Shown: positions 18,310 through 28,432, counted from the stretch's first letter. The stretch is DNA of 42,260 nt from Mitsuaria sp. GD03876 (GCF_029840635.1 NZ_JAOCCU010000052.1:1-42260), one strand, 5' to 3'. Program-made: numbers and translations. The notes: generated by a model not told the origin, from the letters alone.

Positions 18310-18978
18310 TCAGTCCTTCGCCGGGTCCGGCGGGCCGTCGTGGACGACGTCCGGGGCCGGGGCCTCGTGCGCGCCATGGCCTTCGGGATGCGGCCGGTGG
18401 TCGCCGCGTTCATGGCGGAAGCCGTCCGGGTCGCCATGCCCGCCGTGCCGATCGCCGCGTGGCGGCGGACGCATCCCCGCACGCAGGTAGCGGTTGTGGT
18501 GGTTGAGCCGCGGCAGGAAACGCGCCAGTTCCGTCAGCGCCATCTGGTAGACGCCGCGCTTGAACTCGATCACCGCCTCCAGCGGAACCCAGTATTCATT
18601 CCAGCGCCAGGCGTCGAACTCGGGATGATCGGTGGCGCGCAGGTTCATGTCGCTGTCGCGACCCATCATCTGCAGCAGGAACCAGATCTGCTTTTGTCCA
18701 CGGTAATGTCCGCGTGCGTCGCGCCGGATGAAATGGTCCGGCACTTCGTAGCGCAACCAGTCGCGCGTGCGCGCGATGATGCGCACGTGGTCTGCAGTGA
18801 GGCCCACTTCCTCATGCAGCTCTCGAAACATCGCCTGCTCGGGCGTTTCTCCATGCTTGATGCCCCCTTGGGGGAACTGCCAAGAATGGGTGCGTATGCG
18901 CTTGCCCCAGAACACCTCGTTCTTGTGGTTGAGCAGGATGATGCCGACGTTGGGCCGGAAGCCTTCACGGTCGAGCAT
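18310..18978 (-). CDS. rppH: RppH, RNA pyrophosphohydrolase with histidine-rich tail
   Basis: RppH removes pyrophosphate from 5'-triphosphorylated mRNA and so triggers RNase E decay. The 222-residue product begins [15 protein letters not shown], the family start, and has a full Nudix box: G38, E44, R52-E53, E56-E57 and G59. The core ends near residue 165; the last 55 residues form a Gly/Pro/His-rich tail with eight histidines between 178 and 213. The start is fixed by CCTC at 18985-18988 (GAGG on the minus strand, six bases from the ATG). It diverges from proS, as often seen in Burkholderiales. Confidence 0.93.
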   Translation of the reverse strand: MLDREGFRPNVGIILLNHKNEVFWGKRIRTHSWQFPQGGIKHGETPEQAMFRELHEEVGLTADHVRIIARTRDWLRYEVPDHFIRRDARGHYRGQKQIWFLLQMMGRDSDMNLRATDHPEFDAWRWNEYWVPLEAVIEFKRGVYQMALTELARFLPRLNHHNRYLRAGMRPPPRGDRHGGHGDPDGFRHERGDHRPHPEGHGAHEAPAPDVVHDGPPDPAKD

Positions 18979-19113
18979 AATCAACCTCAAATCATTCGTT
19001 GGATTGATTATTGCACCGGGGCTACAGCCCGGCGCGATCATCGCTAACCCTCGGTGGTGAACGGTTTTTCCGCGGCGGCATCGGCTGGCCGCGGACTTTT
19101 ATTTTCTGCGCCC

Positions 19114-20856
19114 ATGAAAGCCTCCCAGTTCTTCATCTCCACGCTCAAGGAAGCCCCCGCCGACGCGGAAATCGTCAGTCACAAGCTGATGATGCGGGCC
19201 GGCATGATCAAGCGCCTGGGCGCCGGCATCTACAACTACATGCCGATGGGCCTGCGCGTGATCCGCAAGGTGGAGAACATCATCCGCGGCGAGATGAACC
19301 GCGCCGGCGCGGTCGAGCTGCTGATGCCGGTCGTGCAGCCGGCCGAGCTGTGGCAGGAGACCGGCCGCTTCGACAAGATGGGCCCCGAGCTGCTGCGGGT
19401 GAAGGATCGGCATGGCCGCGACTTCATCATCCAGCCGACCTCCGAGGAGGTCATCACCGACATCGCGCGCCAGGAACTGCGCAGCTACAAGCAGCTGCCG
19501 AAAAACTTCTATCACATCCAGACGAAGTTCCGCGACGAGCGCCGGCCCCGCTTCGGCATCATGCGCGGGCGCGAGTTCACGATGAAGGACGCGTACTCGT
19601 TCGACCGCGACAAGGACGCGGCCGGCCGCAGCTACGACAACATGTACGCCGCCTACGGCAGGATCTTCGATCGCCTGGGCCTGCAGTACCGCGCCGTCGC
19701 GGCCGACACCGGCGCGATCGGCGGCGACCGCTCGCATGAGTTCCAGGTCATCGCCGAGACCGGCGAGGACGCGATCATCTACTGCCCCACCAGCGACTAC
19801 GCCGCCAACATCGAGCTGGCCGAGGCGCTGTCGCTGATCGCCACGCGCGGCGCGGCGACGCAGGCGCTGGCGAAGACGCCGACGCCTGGCAAGGCAACCT
19901 GCGCCGACGTGGCCGAGCTGCTGAAGCTGCCGCTGTCGCAGACGGTGAAGTCGCTGGTGCTGGCCACCGACGAGGTCGACGAGCACGGCACCATCGTCAA
20001 GTCGCAGGTCTGGCTGCTGCTGGTGCGCGGCGACCACGACCTCAACGAGGTGAAGGTCGGCAAGATCGAGGGCCTGAAGGGCGGCTTCCGCTTCGCGACC
20101 GCCGCCGAGATCGACGCCCACTTCGGCTGCAAGCCCGGCTACCTGGGCCCGATCGGGCTGAAGCAGCCGCTCAAGGTCATCGCCGACCGCACCGTCGCGA
20201 ACATGGCCGACTTCGTCTGCGGCGCCAACGAGGCGGACTTCCACTTCACCGGCGCGAACTGGGGCCGCGACCTGCCCGAGCCCGACCTGGTCGCCGACAT
20301 CCGCAATGTCGTCGAGGGCGATCCGTCGCCCGACGGCAAGGGCGTGCTCGCGATCCAGCGCGGCATCGAGGTGGGCCATGTCTTCTATCTCGGCACGAAG
20401 TACTCGGCCGCGATGGAGGCGACCTACCTGGACGAGAACGGCAAGCCCCAGCTGATGGAGATGGGCTGCTACGGCATCGGCGTGACCCGGATCCTGGGCG
20501 CGGCGATCGAGCAGAACCATGACGAGCGCGGCATCGTCTGGCCGGACGCGATCGCGCCGTTCACCGTCGTGATCTGCCCGATCGGCATGGATCGCAACGA
20601 GGACGTGAAGGCGGCCGCGACGTCGCTGTACGACGAGCTGCTCGACCTGGGCATCGACGTGCTGCTGGACGACCGCGGCGAGCGCCCCGGCGCGATGTTC
20701 GCGGACTGGGAGCTGGTCGGCGTGCCGCACCGCGTGGTGATCTCCGACCGCGGCCTGAAGGAAGGCCAGGTCGAGTACCAGGGCCGCCGCGACGCGGCCG
20801 CGACCAAGCTGGCACCGGCCGACGTCGTCGCCCACCTGAAGCAACGCCTGGCGTGA
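19114..20856 (+). CDS. proS: Proline--tRNA ligase (bacterial type, with editing domain)
   Basis: ProRS charges tRNA-Pro. The 580-residue protein is the long bacterial form: class II motif 1 region around [12 protein letters not shown], motif 2 [26 protein letters not shown], an inserted YbaK-like editing domain at about 225-385 ([40 protein letters not shown]), motif 3 [17 protein letters not shown], and a C-terminal anticodon-binding domain. The start ATG at 19114 gives the conserved [17 protein letters not shown]-rich stretch (CTTTTATTTTC) precedes it and no good ribosome site is seen. The stop overlaps the next gene's GTG. Confidence 0.96.
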   Translation: MKASQFFISTLKEAPADAEIVSHKLMMRAGMIKRLGAGIYNYMPMGLRVIRKVENIIRGEMNRAGAVELLMPVVQPAELWQETGRFDKMGPELLRVKDRHGRDFIIQPTSEEVITDIARQELRSYKQLPKNFYHIQTKFRDERRPRFGIMRGREFTMKDAYSFDRDKDAAGRSYDNMYAAYGRIFDRLGLQYRAVAADTGAIGGDRSHEFQVIAETGEDAIIYCPTSDYAANIELAEALSLIATRGAATQALAKTPTPGKATCADVAELLKLPLSQTVKSLVLATDEVDEHGTIVKSQVWLLLVRGDHDLNEVKVGKIEGLKGGFRFATAAEIDAHFGCKPGYLGPIGLKQPLKVIADRTVANMADFVCGANEADFHFTGANWGRDLPEPDLVADIRNVVEGDPSPDGKGVLAIQRGIEVGHVFYLGTKYSAAMEATYLDENGKPQLMEMGCYGIGVTRILGAAIEQNHDERGIVWPDAIAPFTVVICPIGMDRNEDVKAAATSLYDELLDLGIDVLLDDRGERPGAMFADWELVGVPHRVVISDRGLKEGQVEYQGRRDAAATKLAPADVVAHLKQRLA

Positions 20857-21953
20857 GCCCGGCTCGTCCGCCGCAGCGCGTCGCGGCGGTGGACGCGCTT
20901 CGCGCGCTGGCGTTGCTGCCGGTCGTCGCGATCAACTGGGTCGGTTATCCGGCCTTGCCGGACGGCGGACCGCTCAGCCCGCCCGCGCCGGCCGATAGCG
21001 CGGTCGCGCTGGTCCTGTCGTGGTGCCTGCATGCGCTGGTGGCGGGCAAGGGCATCGCGATGCTGGCCTTCCTGTTCGGCTACAGCCAGGGGCTGTCCCA
21101 GTCGCGCGGCGTCGAGGCGCTGGCCAAGCGGCGTCGCCGGCTCGGCAAGCTGCTGGTGCTGGGCCTGCTGCACGGCACGTTGCTCTACATGGGCGACATC
21201 CTGACGCTCTACGCGGTCGCGGGCTCGGTGCTGGCGATGTGGGCCGGTTATTCGATGACCCGACTCAAGCTGCGGCTGCGCGTGCTGGTGGGGCTGGAAC
21301 TGGCGGTGATCGCGCTGACGGTGGTCCTGTCGACGATGCCGTTGTCCAACGAGGCCTCGGTGCCGCTGTCGACGCCGGCGTCCTGGGGACTCTGGACGCT
21401 GCGCAACGCCAGTCATTTCCTCGCCACCACGATCACCTTCGTGCTGCTGGGCCTGCCGGTGCCGCTGTTCCTGATGACCGCGGGGCTGATGGCCGCGCGG
21501 CTGCGGCTGTTCTCGCATCCGCGCTGGGAGCCGGCCTTGCGGCGCTGGTCGCGCCGCTGGCTGTGGCCGGCGGTGGCGGTGAACGTCGCCTTCGGCTCGC
21601 TGCTCTGGCCGGGGCTGCGCGACGGCGACGCCGCGTTGACGAGCCGTTTCGCGATCTTCTACCTCTACCCGACGATGCTGCTGCTGAGCGCAGCCGTGCC
21701 CGCGCTGGTGCTGTGGCTGCGGCGCGATCCCCGCTGGCTTGGCCTGCTCGCGCCGCTGGGCCGGCACACGCTGACGCTCTACCTGTTCAGCTCGGTGCTG
21801 AGCTTCGTGCTGTTCGGCGGCGTCGGACTGGCTTGGCAGCCGGGCACGGCGGTCGCCGCCGGGCTGGCGCTGGCCTACTGGATCGGCGGCTTGCTGGTCG
21901 CGCAGGCGCTCGGACCGCGACGTTTGCCGCTGGAGCGCTGGCTGTCCCGCTGA
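20853..21953 (+). CDS. DUF418/YeiB-like multipass membrane protein
   Basis: The 366-residue product is strongly hydrophobic, with about nine to ten predicted membrane segments. Features of the YeiB/DUF418 group are visible: the N-terminal [21 protein letters not shown], the [13 protein letters not shown] segment, [21 protein letters not shown], and the C-terminal [20 protein letters not shown] followed by W and PLERWL. Function of this family is not established; transport or acyl transfer has been suggested for relatives. It starts with GTG overlapping the proS stop (GTGA), so its translation is coupled to proS, with no obvious functional link. Confidence 0.8.
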   Translation: MSPARPPQRVAAVDALRALALLPVVAINWVGYPALPDGGPLSPPAPADSAVALVLSWCLHALVAGKGIAMLAFLFGYSQGLSQSRGVEALAKRRRRLGKLLVLGLLHGTLLYMGDILTLYAVAGSVLAMWAGYSMTRLKLRLRVLVGLELAVIALTVVLSTMPLSNEASVPLSTPASWGLWTLRNASHFLATTITFVLLGLPVPLFLMTAGLMAARLRLFSHPRWEPALRRWSRRWLWPAVAVNVAFGSLLWPGLRDGDAALTSRFAIFYLYPTMLLLSAAVPALVLWLRRDPRWLGLLAPLGRHTLTLYLFSSVLSFVLFGGVGLAWQPGTAVAAGLALAYWIGGLLVAQALGPRRLPLERWLSR

Positions 21954-21996
21954 CGACGGGGCGCGGCGCCGTTATGCTGCCGCGCCTCGCCATTTC

Positions 21997-22668
21997 ATGT
22001 CGATCGATCCCGATCCCGCTGTTCCCGTGACCGTTCCTGGCCCCAAGACGATCTCCCCGACCACGCGCCGCGCGTTGCTGCTGGCCGGCGCCGCGGCCTG
22101 CCTGCCGCGCCCGGCCCTGGCCGGCGCGCAAGTCGAGGAACCGCTGGCCGACGCCGTGCGTTCGGCGCTGTCCGCCGCGATCGCCTCGGACGCACCGCCC
22201 AAGCCGCGCTTCGACACGATCGAGCCGCGGCTGACCTACCTGCGCTGGCTCGGCGAGATGAGCGAGCGCATGAAGCGCAAGAAGAGCGAGGCGCAGACGC
22301 GGATCGAGTTTCTGGAGACGCTCTGGTACGAGAGCGCGCGGGCGGGCCTGGAGCCGGCGCTGGTGCTCGGGCTGGTGCAGGTGGAAAGCGGCTTCCGCAA
22401 GTACGCCATCAGCGTGGCCGGCGCGCGCGGCTACATGCAGGTGATGCCGTTCTGGACGCGGTCGATCGGCGACGGGCAGGTCTCGCGCCTGTTCCACATG
22501 CAGACCAACCTGCGCTTCGGCTGCGTAATCCTGCGGCACTACCTCGACATCGAGAAGGGCAACCTGTTCCTGGCGCTGGGCCGCTACAACGGCAGCCGCG
22601 GGCGGCCGGAGTATCCGAACATGGTCATGGGCGCCCGCAAGAGCTGGCTGATGCCCGGCCAGGCCTGA
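21997..22668 (+). CDS. Lytic transglycosylase, SLT domain, exported
   Basis: Lytic transglycosylases cleave the MurNAc-GlcNAc bond of peptidoglycan to a 1,6-anhydro product. The 223-residue protein has an N-terminal export signal with an Arg-Arg pair (TTRRALLLAGAAACLPRPALA, residues 22-42) that could be a Tat or Sec signal. The SLT fold follows: catalytic glutamate E130 in GLVQVESGFRKYAIS, the GARGYMQVMPFW segment, NLRFGCVILRHYLD and LALGRYNGS. It starts 43 bases after the DUF418 gene. The small size suggests a soluble or lipid-free periplasmic enzyme; no lipobox is seen. Confidence 0.88.
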   Translation: MSIDPDPAVPVTVPGPKTISPTTRRALLLAGAAACLPRPALAGAQVEEPLADAVRSALSAAIASDAPPKPRFDTIEPRLTYLRWLGEMSERMKRKKSEAQTRIEFLETLWYESARAGLEPALVLGLVQVESGFRKYAISVAGARGYMQVMPFWTRSIGDGQVSRLFHMQTNLRFGCVILRHYLDIEKGNLFLALGRYNGSRGRPEYPNMVMGARKSWLMPGQA

Positions 22669-22730
22669 GGCGGCGCCGGGTCAGCCCGGAGCGGCCATCG
22701 AAGGCGCGAGCCCCTCGCGCCCCGGCGCGA

Positions 22731-23324
22731 TCAGGCGTTCGGACGCAGTCCCTGCCACGCCTGCGGCGCGGCGCCCGGCAACTGCGCCAGCTCCAGCACC
22801 CGCTCGACGGTCTCGGCGACCATCGCCTCGATCGAGGTCGGATGCAGGTACAGCGCGGGCAGCGGCGGGAAAATGATCCCGCCCATCTCGGTGACGGCGG
22901 TCATGTTGCGCAGATGGGCGAGGTTGAAGGGCGTCTCGCGGACCATCAGGATCAGCCGGCGGCGCTCCTTGAGCGTGACGTCGGCGGCGCGGGTCATCAG
23001 GTTGTCCGACAGGCCATGGGCGACCGCGGCCAGCGTGCGCATCGAGCAGGGCGCGACCACCATCGCGGCGGTCGGGAAGCTGCCGCTGGCCACGCAGGCG
23101 CCGATGTCGCCGGGCGCATAGGCGAAGTCGGCCTCGCGCTCGAGCGCGTCCCGGGTCAGGCCCAGTTCATGGTGGGCGTTCAGGACGCCCGCCGGGCTCA
23201 GCACCAGGTGGGTTTCCGCGCCCAGCGCGCGGGCGCGGCGCAGCAGCTGGAGCCCGTAGGCGGCGCCGGTCGCGCCGGTGATGCCGACGATCAGGCGCGG
23301 ACGCTGCGCCGCGGGGGCGGTCAT
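22731..23324 (-). CDS. ubiX: UbiX flavin prenyltransferase
   Basis: UbiX attaches dimethylallyl phosphate to FMN to make prenyl-FMN, the cofactor of the UbiD decarboxylase in ubiquinone synthesis. The 197-residue product has the flavoprotein start IVGITGATGAAYGLQLLR (about 12-29), the VVAPCSMRTLAAVAHGLSDNLMTRAADVTLKERRRLILM block and RETPFNLAHLRNM. All are canonical. The ATG at 23324 overlaps the grxD stop (ATGA), indicating coupling. The next 60 bases downstream (22669-22730), shared with the convergent transglycosylase gene, show nothing definite. Confidence 0.94.
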   Translation of the reverse strand: MTAPAAQRPRLIVGITGATGAAYGLQLLRRARALGAETHLVLSPAGVLNAHHELGLTRDALEREADFAYAPGDIGACVASGSFPTAAMVVAPCSMRTLAAVAHGLSDNLMTRAADVTLKERRRLILMVRETPFNLAHLRNMTAVTEMGGIIFPPLPALYLHPTSIEAMVAETVERVLELAQLPGAAPQAWQGLRPNA

Positions 23325-23638
23325 CAGGCCTTGGCCAGCAGCTGCTGCAGTTCGCCGCTCTCGTACATCTCCATCATGATGTCCGAGCCGCCGACGAACT
23401 CGCCGTCGATGTAGAGCTGCGGGATCGTGGGCCAGTTGGCGTATTCCTTGATGCCCTGGCGGACGCCCTCGTCCTCGAGCACGTTGAAGGTCTTCAGCTC
23501 GGCGGCGCCGCTGGCCTTCAGGATCTGGATCGCGCGGCCGGAGAAGCCGCACATCGGGAACTGGGCCGTGCCCTTCATGAAGAGCATGACGCGATGGCCC
23601 TTGACCAGGTCGTCGATGCGTTGCTGAACGTCGCTCAT
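23324..23638 (-). CDS. grxD: Monothiol glutaredoxin Grx4 (GrxD)
   Basis: Grx4-type monothiol glutaredoxins bind and deliver [2Fe-2S] clusters with glutathione. The 104-residue product has the CGFS active site (C30) in KGTAQFPMCGFSGRA, then NWPTIPQLYIDGEFVGGSDIMMEMYESGEL, which carries the TIP cis-proline and GG glutathione-binding motifs. AGAGGA precedes the ATG at good spacing. ubiX overlaps its stop. The hemA-prfA-prmC-grxD order is common in betaproteobacteria; here an outer-membrane protein gene sits between prmC and grxD. Confidence 0.96.
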   Translation of the reverse strand: MSDVQQRIDDLVKGHRVMLFMKGTAQFPMCGFSGRAIQILKASGAAELKTFNVLEDEGVRQGIKEYANWPTIPQLYIDGEFVGGSDIMMEMYESGELQQLLAKA

Positions 23639-23794
23639 GGCGGAATCCTCTGAAAGCTGGGGGAAGGCGTGTGCGGAAAGCGCGGCAGGCGTCGTGCCCA
23701 GGGTCCGCGCGATCCCGCGATTATCGGCCAGCGGGCAAGCCCGCGCTGGCGCGGGCCCTCAGGGATTGGCGGGAGGCGCCCGGGCGCCGGAGGC

Positions 23795-24415
23795 TCAGAA
23801 GCTGTAGCTGACGCCGACCTGCACGATCGGCTTGTAGCGCAGCTCCGGCGCGAGGTCCGCCTGCGGGGCGCTGTTGCCCAGGCGCAGGCCCGGGGCGCCG
23901 CCGCCGATCACGCCGACATCGGCGCTGAAACCCCAGCCGCCACGCAGCGAGTAGCTGGTGTAGCCCAGGCCGATGTAGGACAGCGACAGGTTGGGCTCGC
24001 GCTCCGGACCGGTCAGCAGGCTCAGGCTGCGCTGGCCCGCCGACAGCGATGGCGTGATCGTCGCGGCACGCCCCAGCGCCAGGCCGCCGCTGCTCTGCAG
24101 CAGCGACATCGGGCCCAGCATCAGCCCGCCGGTGGCCCGCAGGCCGCCGCGCGTGCCGGCGCCCAGGCCGGATCCCGTCAGGTAATAGTCCGCCAGCAGG
24201 TTGGCCCCCAGCAGCCGGCTGCCTCGGCGGGCGTCGAAGGACAAACCCTCGTCGTCCTGGCTCTGGCTCACCTGCAGCCGGGCCTGCCAGCTGGTGAAGG
24301 CGTGCGGATCAGGCTTCTTCAGTTGCAGGCCCTGCTGAGCCCACGCGGCACCGGCCATGCAGACACTGCCGGCCAGGACCACGGCAAGGCGCAGGATCAA
24401 GGGGGCGGCGCGCAT
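23795..24415 (-). CDS. Probable outer-membrane beta-barrel protein of unknown function
   Basis: I do not recognise a named family. The 206-residue product has a Sec signal peptide with cleavage after AWA near residue 26. The mature part is rich in alternating polar/hydrophobic strands (SWQARLQVSQSQ, LLGANLLADYYLTG, LSLSYIGLGYTSYS, GWGFSADVGVIG) and ends in an aromatic signature YKPIVQVGVSYSF, the C-terminal Phe typical of BamA substrates. This fits a small eight-strand barrel. GGGAGA precedes the ATG. It sits between prmC and grxD with gaps of 156 to 203 bases and so appears to be an independent unit inserted in a conserved neighbourhood. Confidence 0.72.
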   Translation of the reverse strand: MRAAPLILRLAVVLAGSVCMAGAAWAQQGLQLKKPDPHAFTSWQARLQVSQSQDDEGLSFDARRGSRLLGANLLADYYLTGSGLGAGTRGGLRATGGLMLGPMSLLQSSGGLALGRAATITPSLSAGQRSLSLLTGPEREPNLSLSYIGLGYTSYSLRGGWGFSADVGVIGGGAPGLRLGNSAPQADLAPELRYKPIVQVGVSYSF

Positions 24416-24618
24416 GACAGGTCTCCCAGACTGACGACAACACCGGCTTCGGACACTGTCCTGAAACCGGCACCAGGTCGAACCATGCTACGCCCGAGCC
24501 GGTTACGGCGCCAGATCGAGTTGCGGGGGGAAACCGGCACTGTTGTGGAATCCCGGCGCTGGTTCTCGCAGTGTGGAAACAGTGTGTGAGGGAGGACACA
24601 GTCGATCGCGGGGGGCGG

Positions 24619-25479
24619 TCAGGCGGGCCAGCGGCCGCCGCTCACCCGAGGTTGGCCGCCGAGGTCGCGGCGGTTCTCCACGTCCGCGAAACCGCGTTCG
24701 CGCAGCAGGGCGGTCACCGTCTCCGCCTGGTCCCAGCCATGCTCCAGCAGCAGCCAGCCATCGGGGCGCAGCCATGCCGGCGCCTCGGCGACGAGGTGAC
24801 GCAGGTCGGCCAGGCCGTCGCCTTCCGGCGTCAGCGCCATCCGGGGTTCGTGCCGGAGCGCTTCCAGGTGGTGGTCGTCGCCGGAAACGTAAGGCGGGTT
24901 GCTGACGATCAGGTCAAACGCCACTTGACCGGCCAGCGGCTCGAACCAACTGCCCAGGTGGCCCTCGACCGCCAAACCCAGCCGGCCGGCGTTGTCCAGG
25001 GCGACCGCCAGCGCGCCCGGGCTGGCGTCCACCATCCGGACCTCCGCGTCCGGCCGCCGGGACTTGATCGCCAGCGCGATCGCGCCGGTGCCGGTGCCCA
25101 GGTCGACCACCCGCGCCACCCGCTGGGCCTCGCGCCGCTCCAGCCGTTCCAGCGCCCACTCGACCAGCACCTCGGTGTCGGGACGGGGGACGAGCGTGTC
25201 GGGCGTGACGCGCAAGGTCAGGCCGAAGAACGCCTTGTCGCCGCTCAGGTAGGCCAGCGGCACGCCGTCCAGGCGCCGCGCCAGCCAGTGATGGAAGCGC
25301 TCGACCGCCGTGGCGTCCAGGACGTCGGCATCGTGCCCGATCAGCCAGGCGCGCGAGACCCCCAGCAGCGCCTGCAGCAGGTAACGGGCCTCGGCGCGCG
25401 GCAGGCCGGCGGCGACCGCGGCGCGCTCGGCGCCGGCGACGGTCAGGGGAACGCCGGCGGCGGCATCGGCCGCGCTCAT
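24619..25479 (-). CDS. prmC: PrmC, release-factor glutamine methyltransferase
   Basis: PrmC methylates the glutamine of the GGQ motif in release factors RF1 and RF2. The 286-residue protein has the N-terminal helical domain and the SAM-dependent domain with [15 protein letters not shown] (126-140) and the substrate motif NPPYVSGDD (NPPY at 194-197), preceded by the [17 protein letters not shown] segment. The ATG at 25479 overlaps the prfA stop, so enzyme and substrate are translationally coupled. The C-terminus ends with [10 protein letters not shown], as in the family. Confidence 0.95.
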   Translation of the reverse strand: MSAADAAAGVPLTVAGAERAAVAAGLPRAEARYLLQALLGVSRAWLIGHDADVLDATAVERFHHWLARRLDGVPLAYLSGDKAFFGLTLRVTPDTLVPRPDTEVLVEWALERLERREAQRVARVVDLGTGTGAIALAIKSRRPDAEVRMVDASPGALAVALDNAGRLGLAVEGHLGSWFEPLAGQVAFDLIVSNPPYVSGDDHHLEALRHEPRMALTPEGDGLADLRHLVAEAPAWLRPDGWLLLEHGWDQAETVTALLRERGFADVENRRDLGGQPRVSGGRWPA

Positions 25480-26567
25480 GCCGCGCCGCCTTCCAGCGCC
25501 GCGAGCTGCTCCGCCGCCTGCGCCTGCTGCAGGCCCTGGAGCACGTCCTCGAGGTCGCCGTCCATGATCGCGCCGAGCTTGTACAGCGTCAGGTTGATGC
25601 GGTGGTCGGTCAGCCGGCCCTGCGGGAAGTTGTAGGTGCGGATGCGGTCGCTGCGGTCGCCGCTGCCGATCAGGCTCTTGCGCTGCGCGGCCTCCTTGGC
25701 GGCGCGCTCGTTGCGGTCCTTGTCCCGCAGCCGGGCCGCCAGCACCGCCATCGCCTTGGCCTTGTTGCGATGCTGGCTGCGGTCGTCCTGGCACTCGGCG
25801 ACCAGGCCGGTCGGCAAATGGGTGATGCGGATCGCGCTGTCGGTCTTGTTGACGTGCTGCCCGCCCGCGCCGCTGGCGCGGAAGGTGTCGATGCGCAGGT
25901 CGGCCGGATTGAGCTGGATCTCCTCGGCCTCGTCCGGCTCCGCCATCACCGCGACGGTGCAGGCGCTGGTGTGGATGCGGCCCTGCGACTCGGTCGCCGG
26001 CACGCGCTGCACGCGGTGGCCGCCCGATTCGAACTTCAGCTGCCCGTACACGCCGTCGCCCTCCAGGCGCAGCACGATTTCCTTGTAGCCGCCGAGGTCC
26101 GATTCATTGGCCGACAGGATCTCGCAGCGCCAGCCCTGGGCTTCCGCGAAGCGGGTGTACATGCGGGTCAGGTCGCCGGCGAACAGCGCCGACTCGTCGC
26201 CGCCGGTGCCGGCGCGGATCTCGAGGAAGGCCGGCCGAACGTCGTCCGGATCCTTGGGGATCAGCGCGAGCTGCAGTTCCTGGTCGAGCCGCGCCAGGTC
26301 GGCCTGGGCCGACGCGATCTCCTCGCGCGCCATCTCCGCCATCTCGGCGTCGCCGCTGTCGAGCAGCTCGCGCCCCGCGGCCAGGTCCTGCTCGCGCTGG
26401 AGGTAGCGGCGGTAGCGCTCGACCAGCGAGGCGACTTCCGCCTGCTCGCGGGTCAGCGCGCGGTAGCGCTTCATGTCGGCGGCGATGCTGCCGTCGGCGA
26501 GCGTGGTGTCGAGTTCGGCCAGGCGGAAGCCGAGGCGGTCGAACTGGTGGCGCAGGGCGTCTTTCAT
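25476..26567 (-). CDS. prfA: Peptide chain release factor 1
   Basis: RF1 ends translation at UAA and UAG. The 363-residue protein has the codon-recognition motif PAT (190-192, in [13 protein letters not shown]), the catalytic GGQ (235-237, in [15 protein letters not shown]), and the [12 protein letters not shown] segment. The ATG at 26567 gives the expected N-terminus [12 protein letters not shown]; upstream Pro/Arg-rich sequence in the same frame is intergenic. hemA ends 118 bases upstream and prmC overlaps downstream, the classic hemA-prfA-prmC order. Confidence 0.96.
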   Translation of the reverse strand: MKDALRHQFDRLGFRLAELDTTLADGSIAADMKRYRALTREQAEVASLVERYRRYLQREQDLAAGRELLDSGDAEMAEMAREEIASAQADLARLDQELQLALIPKDPDDVRPAFLEIRAGTGGDESALFAGDLTRMYTRFAEAQGWRCEILSANESDLGGYKEIVLRLEGDGVYGQLKFESGGHRVQRVPATESQGRIHTSACTVAVMAEPDEAEEIQLNPADLRIDTFRASGAGGQHVNKTDSAIRITHLPTGLVAECQDDRSQHRNKAKAMAVLAARLRDKDRNERAAKEAAQRKSLIGSGDRSDRIRTYNFPQGRLTDHRINLTLYKLGAIMDGDLEDVLQGLQQAQAAEQLAALEGGAA

Positions 26568-26685
26568 GGGGAATCGGACAGGCGGCGGAAGGGCGGGCGA
26601 TCGGGACGACCGGGGCGACCCGGGCGGTCGCGGGAGCAGCGGCGCGGGGCCCGGCAAGGGCGGCGCCAGGAGGCGACCACCGTCG

Positions 26686-28020
26686 CTAGGAGTCCGCCTC
26701 GTCGCCGAGCGTGCCGGCGCGCAGGCCCGGCATCTTCGCGCTGCCGCGCAGGAACAGCCGCGAGACCGTCTGCGCCATGCGCAGGCGCTGTTCGCCGTCG
26801 CTGCCGTTGAGCTCGGCCATCGCGCCGTGCAGCATCTTCTGCGTCAGCCCGCGCGCCAGCGCGTCCAGCACGCCGTCGATGTCCTCGCCCTTGGCGAGCA
26901 GCTTGCGGGCGCGCTGGATCTCGGCCTGGCGCCAGCTGTCGGCCTGCTGGTGCAGGGCCTGGATCAGCGGCACCGTGTGGCGCTGGTCCAGCCAGTGCAC
27001 GAAGCTCTGGACGCCGGTCTCGATGATGGCCTCGGCCTGCTGGACGGCGGCCTGGCGCTTCTCGCCGGCGGTCTGCACCAGTTGCGACAGGTCGTCGACG
27101 GTGTAGAGATAGACGTCGTCGAGCTGGGCGACCTCCTGCTCGATGTCGCGCGGGACGGCCAGGTCGACCATGAACATCGGCTTGTGGCGGCGCTTCTTCA
27201 GCGCGCGCTCGACGGCGCCCAGGCCGATCAGCGGCAGGCTGGACGCGGTGCAGGAGATCACCGCGTCGAATTCATGCAAGCGGCCCGGCAGGTCCGCCAG
27301 GCGGAAGGCCTCGGCGCCGAGGTGGGTGGCGAGCTTCTCGCCGCGCTCCAGCGTCCGGTTGGCCACGGCGATCGACTTCGGGCCCTTGGCCGCGAAATGC
27401 GTGCCGACCAGCTCGATCATCTCGCCCGCGCCCACGAGCAGCACCCGCAGGTCGGCCAGGTTCTCGAACAGCTGCGCGGCCAGCCGGACCGACGCGGCGG
27501 CCATGCTGATCGAGTGGCTGCCGATCTCGGTGGAACTGCGCACCTCCTTGGCCACCGAGAAGCTGCGCTGGAACAGCTGGTGCAGCGTCGTGCCGAGGGT
27601 GCCGGCGGAGTCGGCCTCGCGCACCGCCTGCTTGAGCTGGCCCAGGATCTGCGGTTCGCCCAGCACCATCGAGTCCAGCCCGCTGGCGACGCGGAACGCG
27701 TGCCGCGCCGCGGCGCCGCCGCCCTCGACGACATAGGAATGGTCCATCAGCGTCGCGCTGCCGACGCCGCCCGTCTGGGCCAGCCAGTCGACGGCGGGGC
27801 GGATCATGTCGGCGTCCCCGGCGACGTAGAGCTCGGTGCGGTTGCAGGTGGAGAGGATGGCGGCCTCGGCCGCGACGGCGCTGGCGCGGCGGCGCCCGGC
27901 GTCCATCTGGTCCTGGAAACGCAGCAGCGTCGGCGCCAGTTGCTCGAGCGTGAACGCGAAACGTCCGCGCAGGTCGAGCGGCGCGGACGTGTGGTTCAGA
28001 CCGAGGGCGAAGACGGACAT
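26686..28020 (-). CDS. hemA: Glutamyl-tRNA reductase
   Basis: HemA reduces glutamyl-tRNA-Glu to glutamate-1-semialdehyde, the first step of C5 haem synthesis. The 444-residue product starts [19 protein letters not shown] and has the catalytic cysteine C59 in [11 protein letters not shown], the dinucleotide-binding [29 protein letters not shown], and the C-terminal dimerisation helices. An unusual feature is a perfect TATAAT six bases before the ATG with no ribosome site, so the mRNA may be leaderless or nearly so. Downstream are prfA and prmC. The start is well supported by the conserved N-terminus. Confidence 0.96.
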   Translation of the reverse strand: MSVFALGLNHTSAPLDLRGRFAFTLEQLAPTLLRFQDQMDAGRRRASAVAAEAAILSTCNRTELYVAGDADMIRPAVDWLAQTGGVGSATLMDHSYVVEGGGAAARHAFRVASGLDSMVLGEPQILGQLKQAVREADSAGTLGTTLHQLFQRSFSVAKEVRSSTEIGSHSISMAAASVRLAAQLFENLADLRVLLVGAGEMIELVGTHFAAKGPKSIAVANRTLERGEKLATHLGAEAFRLADLPGRLHEFDAVISCTASSLPLIGLGAVERALKKRRHKPMFMVDLAVPRDIEQEVAQLDDVYLYTVDDLSQLVQTAGEKRQAAVQQAEAIIETGVQSFVHWLDQRHTVPLIQALHQQADSWRQAEIQRARKLLAKGEDIDGVLDALARGLTQKMLHGAMAELNGSDGEQRLRMAQTVSRLFLRGSAKMPGLRAGTLGDEADS

Positions 28021-28026
28021 GGCGCG

Positions 28027-28032
28027 ATTATA
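28027..28032 (-). promoter_or_regulatory. TATAAT box abutting the hemA start codon
   Basis: The minus strand reads TTTTATAATCGCGCC directly before ATG. If this box is used as a -10, transcription would begin at or within one to two bases of the A of the ATG. No matching -35 is clear. The alternative is that it is a chance AT patch and the real promoter lies further up. Confidence 0.4.
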
Positions 28033-28159
28033 AAATTCCGCCCCGGTCCGTGCGCCGCACGGGTCTTGGCGGCGCGCTCATCGCCCGGGGAAACGTCAAG
28101 AACGGCGCTTTCACCGCGATTTCCGTCCATTTTTCCTCTCGCCCGGAGCGAACCGACTC

Positions 28160-28432
28160 GTGGATCCACTCGACGCCGTCTGGCACCTCGGCAACCTGTT
28201 CCTGCCCGCCTGGGGCGTGGCCGCGCTGATGGCGCTGGCGCTCAAGATGATCTGGCGCAAGACCGTCGCCGGCCTGTCGTGGCGGACGCTGGCCGCCTGG
28301 GGCGGCCTGGGCGGGACGCTGGGCATCGCCGCGGCGCTGATGCTGACCGGCCGCGACGGCACCATGGCCGGCTACGGCCTGATGCTGGTCGGCGTCACCG
28401 TCGCCCAGTGGGGCGTGAGCTACAAGCGATAG
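28160..28432 (+). CDS. Small predicted inner-membrane protein
   Basis: I do not recognise a family. The 90-residue product starts with a GTG at 28160 (GGAG about 11 bases upstream, slightly far) and has two to three hydrophobic segments: NLFLPAWGVAALMALALKMIW, WGGLGGTLGIAAALMLTG and GYGLMLVGVTVAQWGVSY. Basic residues between the first two (RKTVAGLSWR) would lie in the cytoplasm. It diverges from hemA and converges on miaB. The 61 bases after it contain a repeated CACGCCGGCCC-like unit and a small hairpin (28464-28479). Coding status rests on frame length and hydrophobic pattern. Confidence 0.65.
   Translation: MDPLDAVWHLGNLFLPAWGVAALMALALKMIWRKTVAGLSWRTLAAWGGLGGTLGIAAALMLTGRDGTMAGYGLMLVGVTVAQWGVSYKR

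Noticed and set aside
23728-23749. GC-rich inverted repeat upstream of grxD as a terminator of the outer-membrane protein gene
   Set aside because: The stem is imperfect and lacks a T-tract on the minus strand, so the evidence is too weak for a feature.
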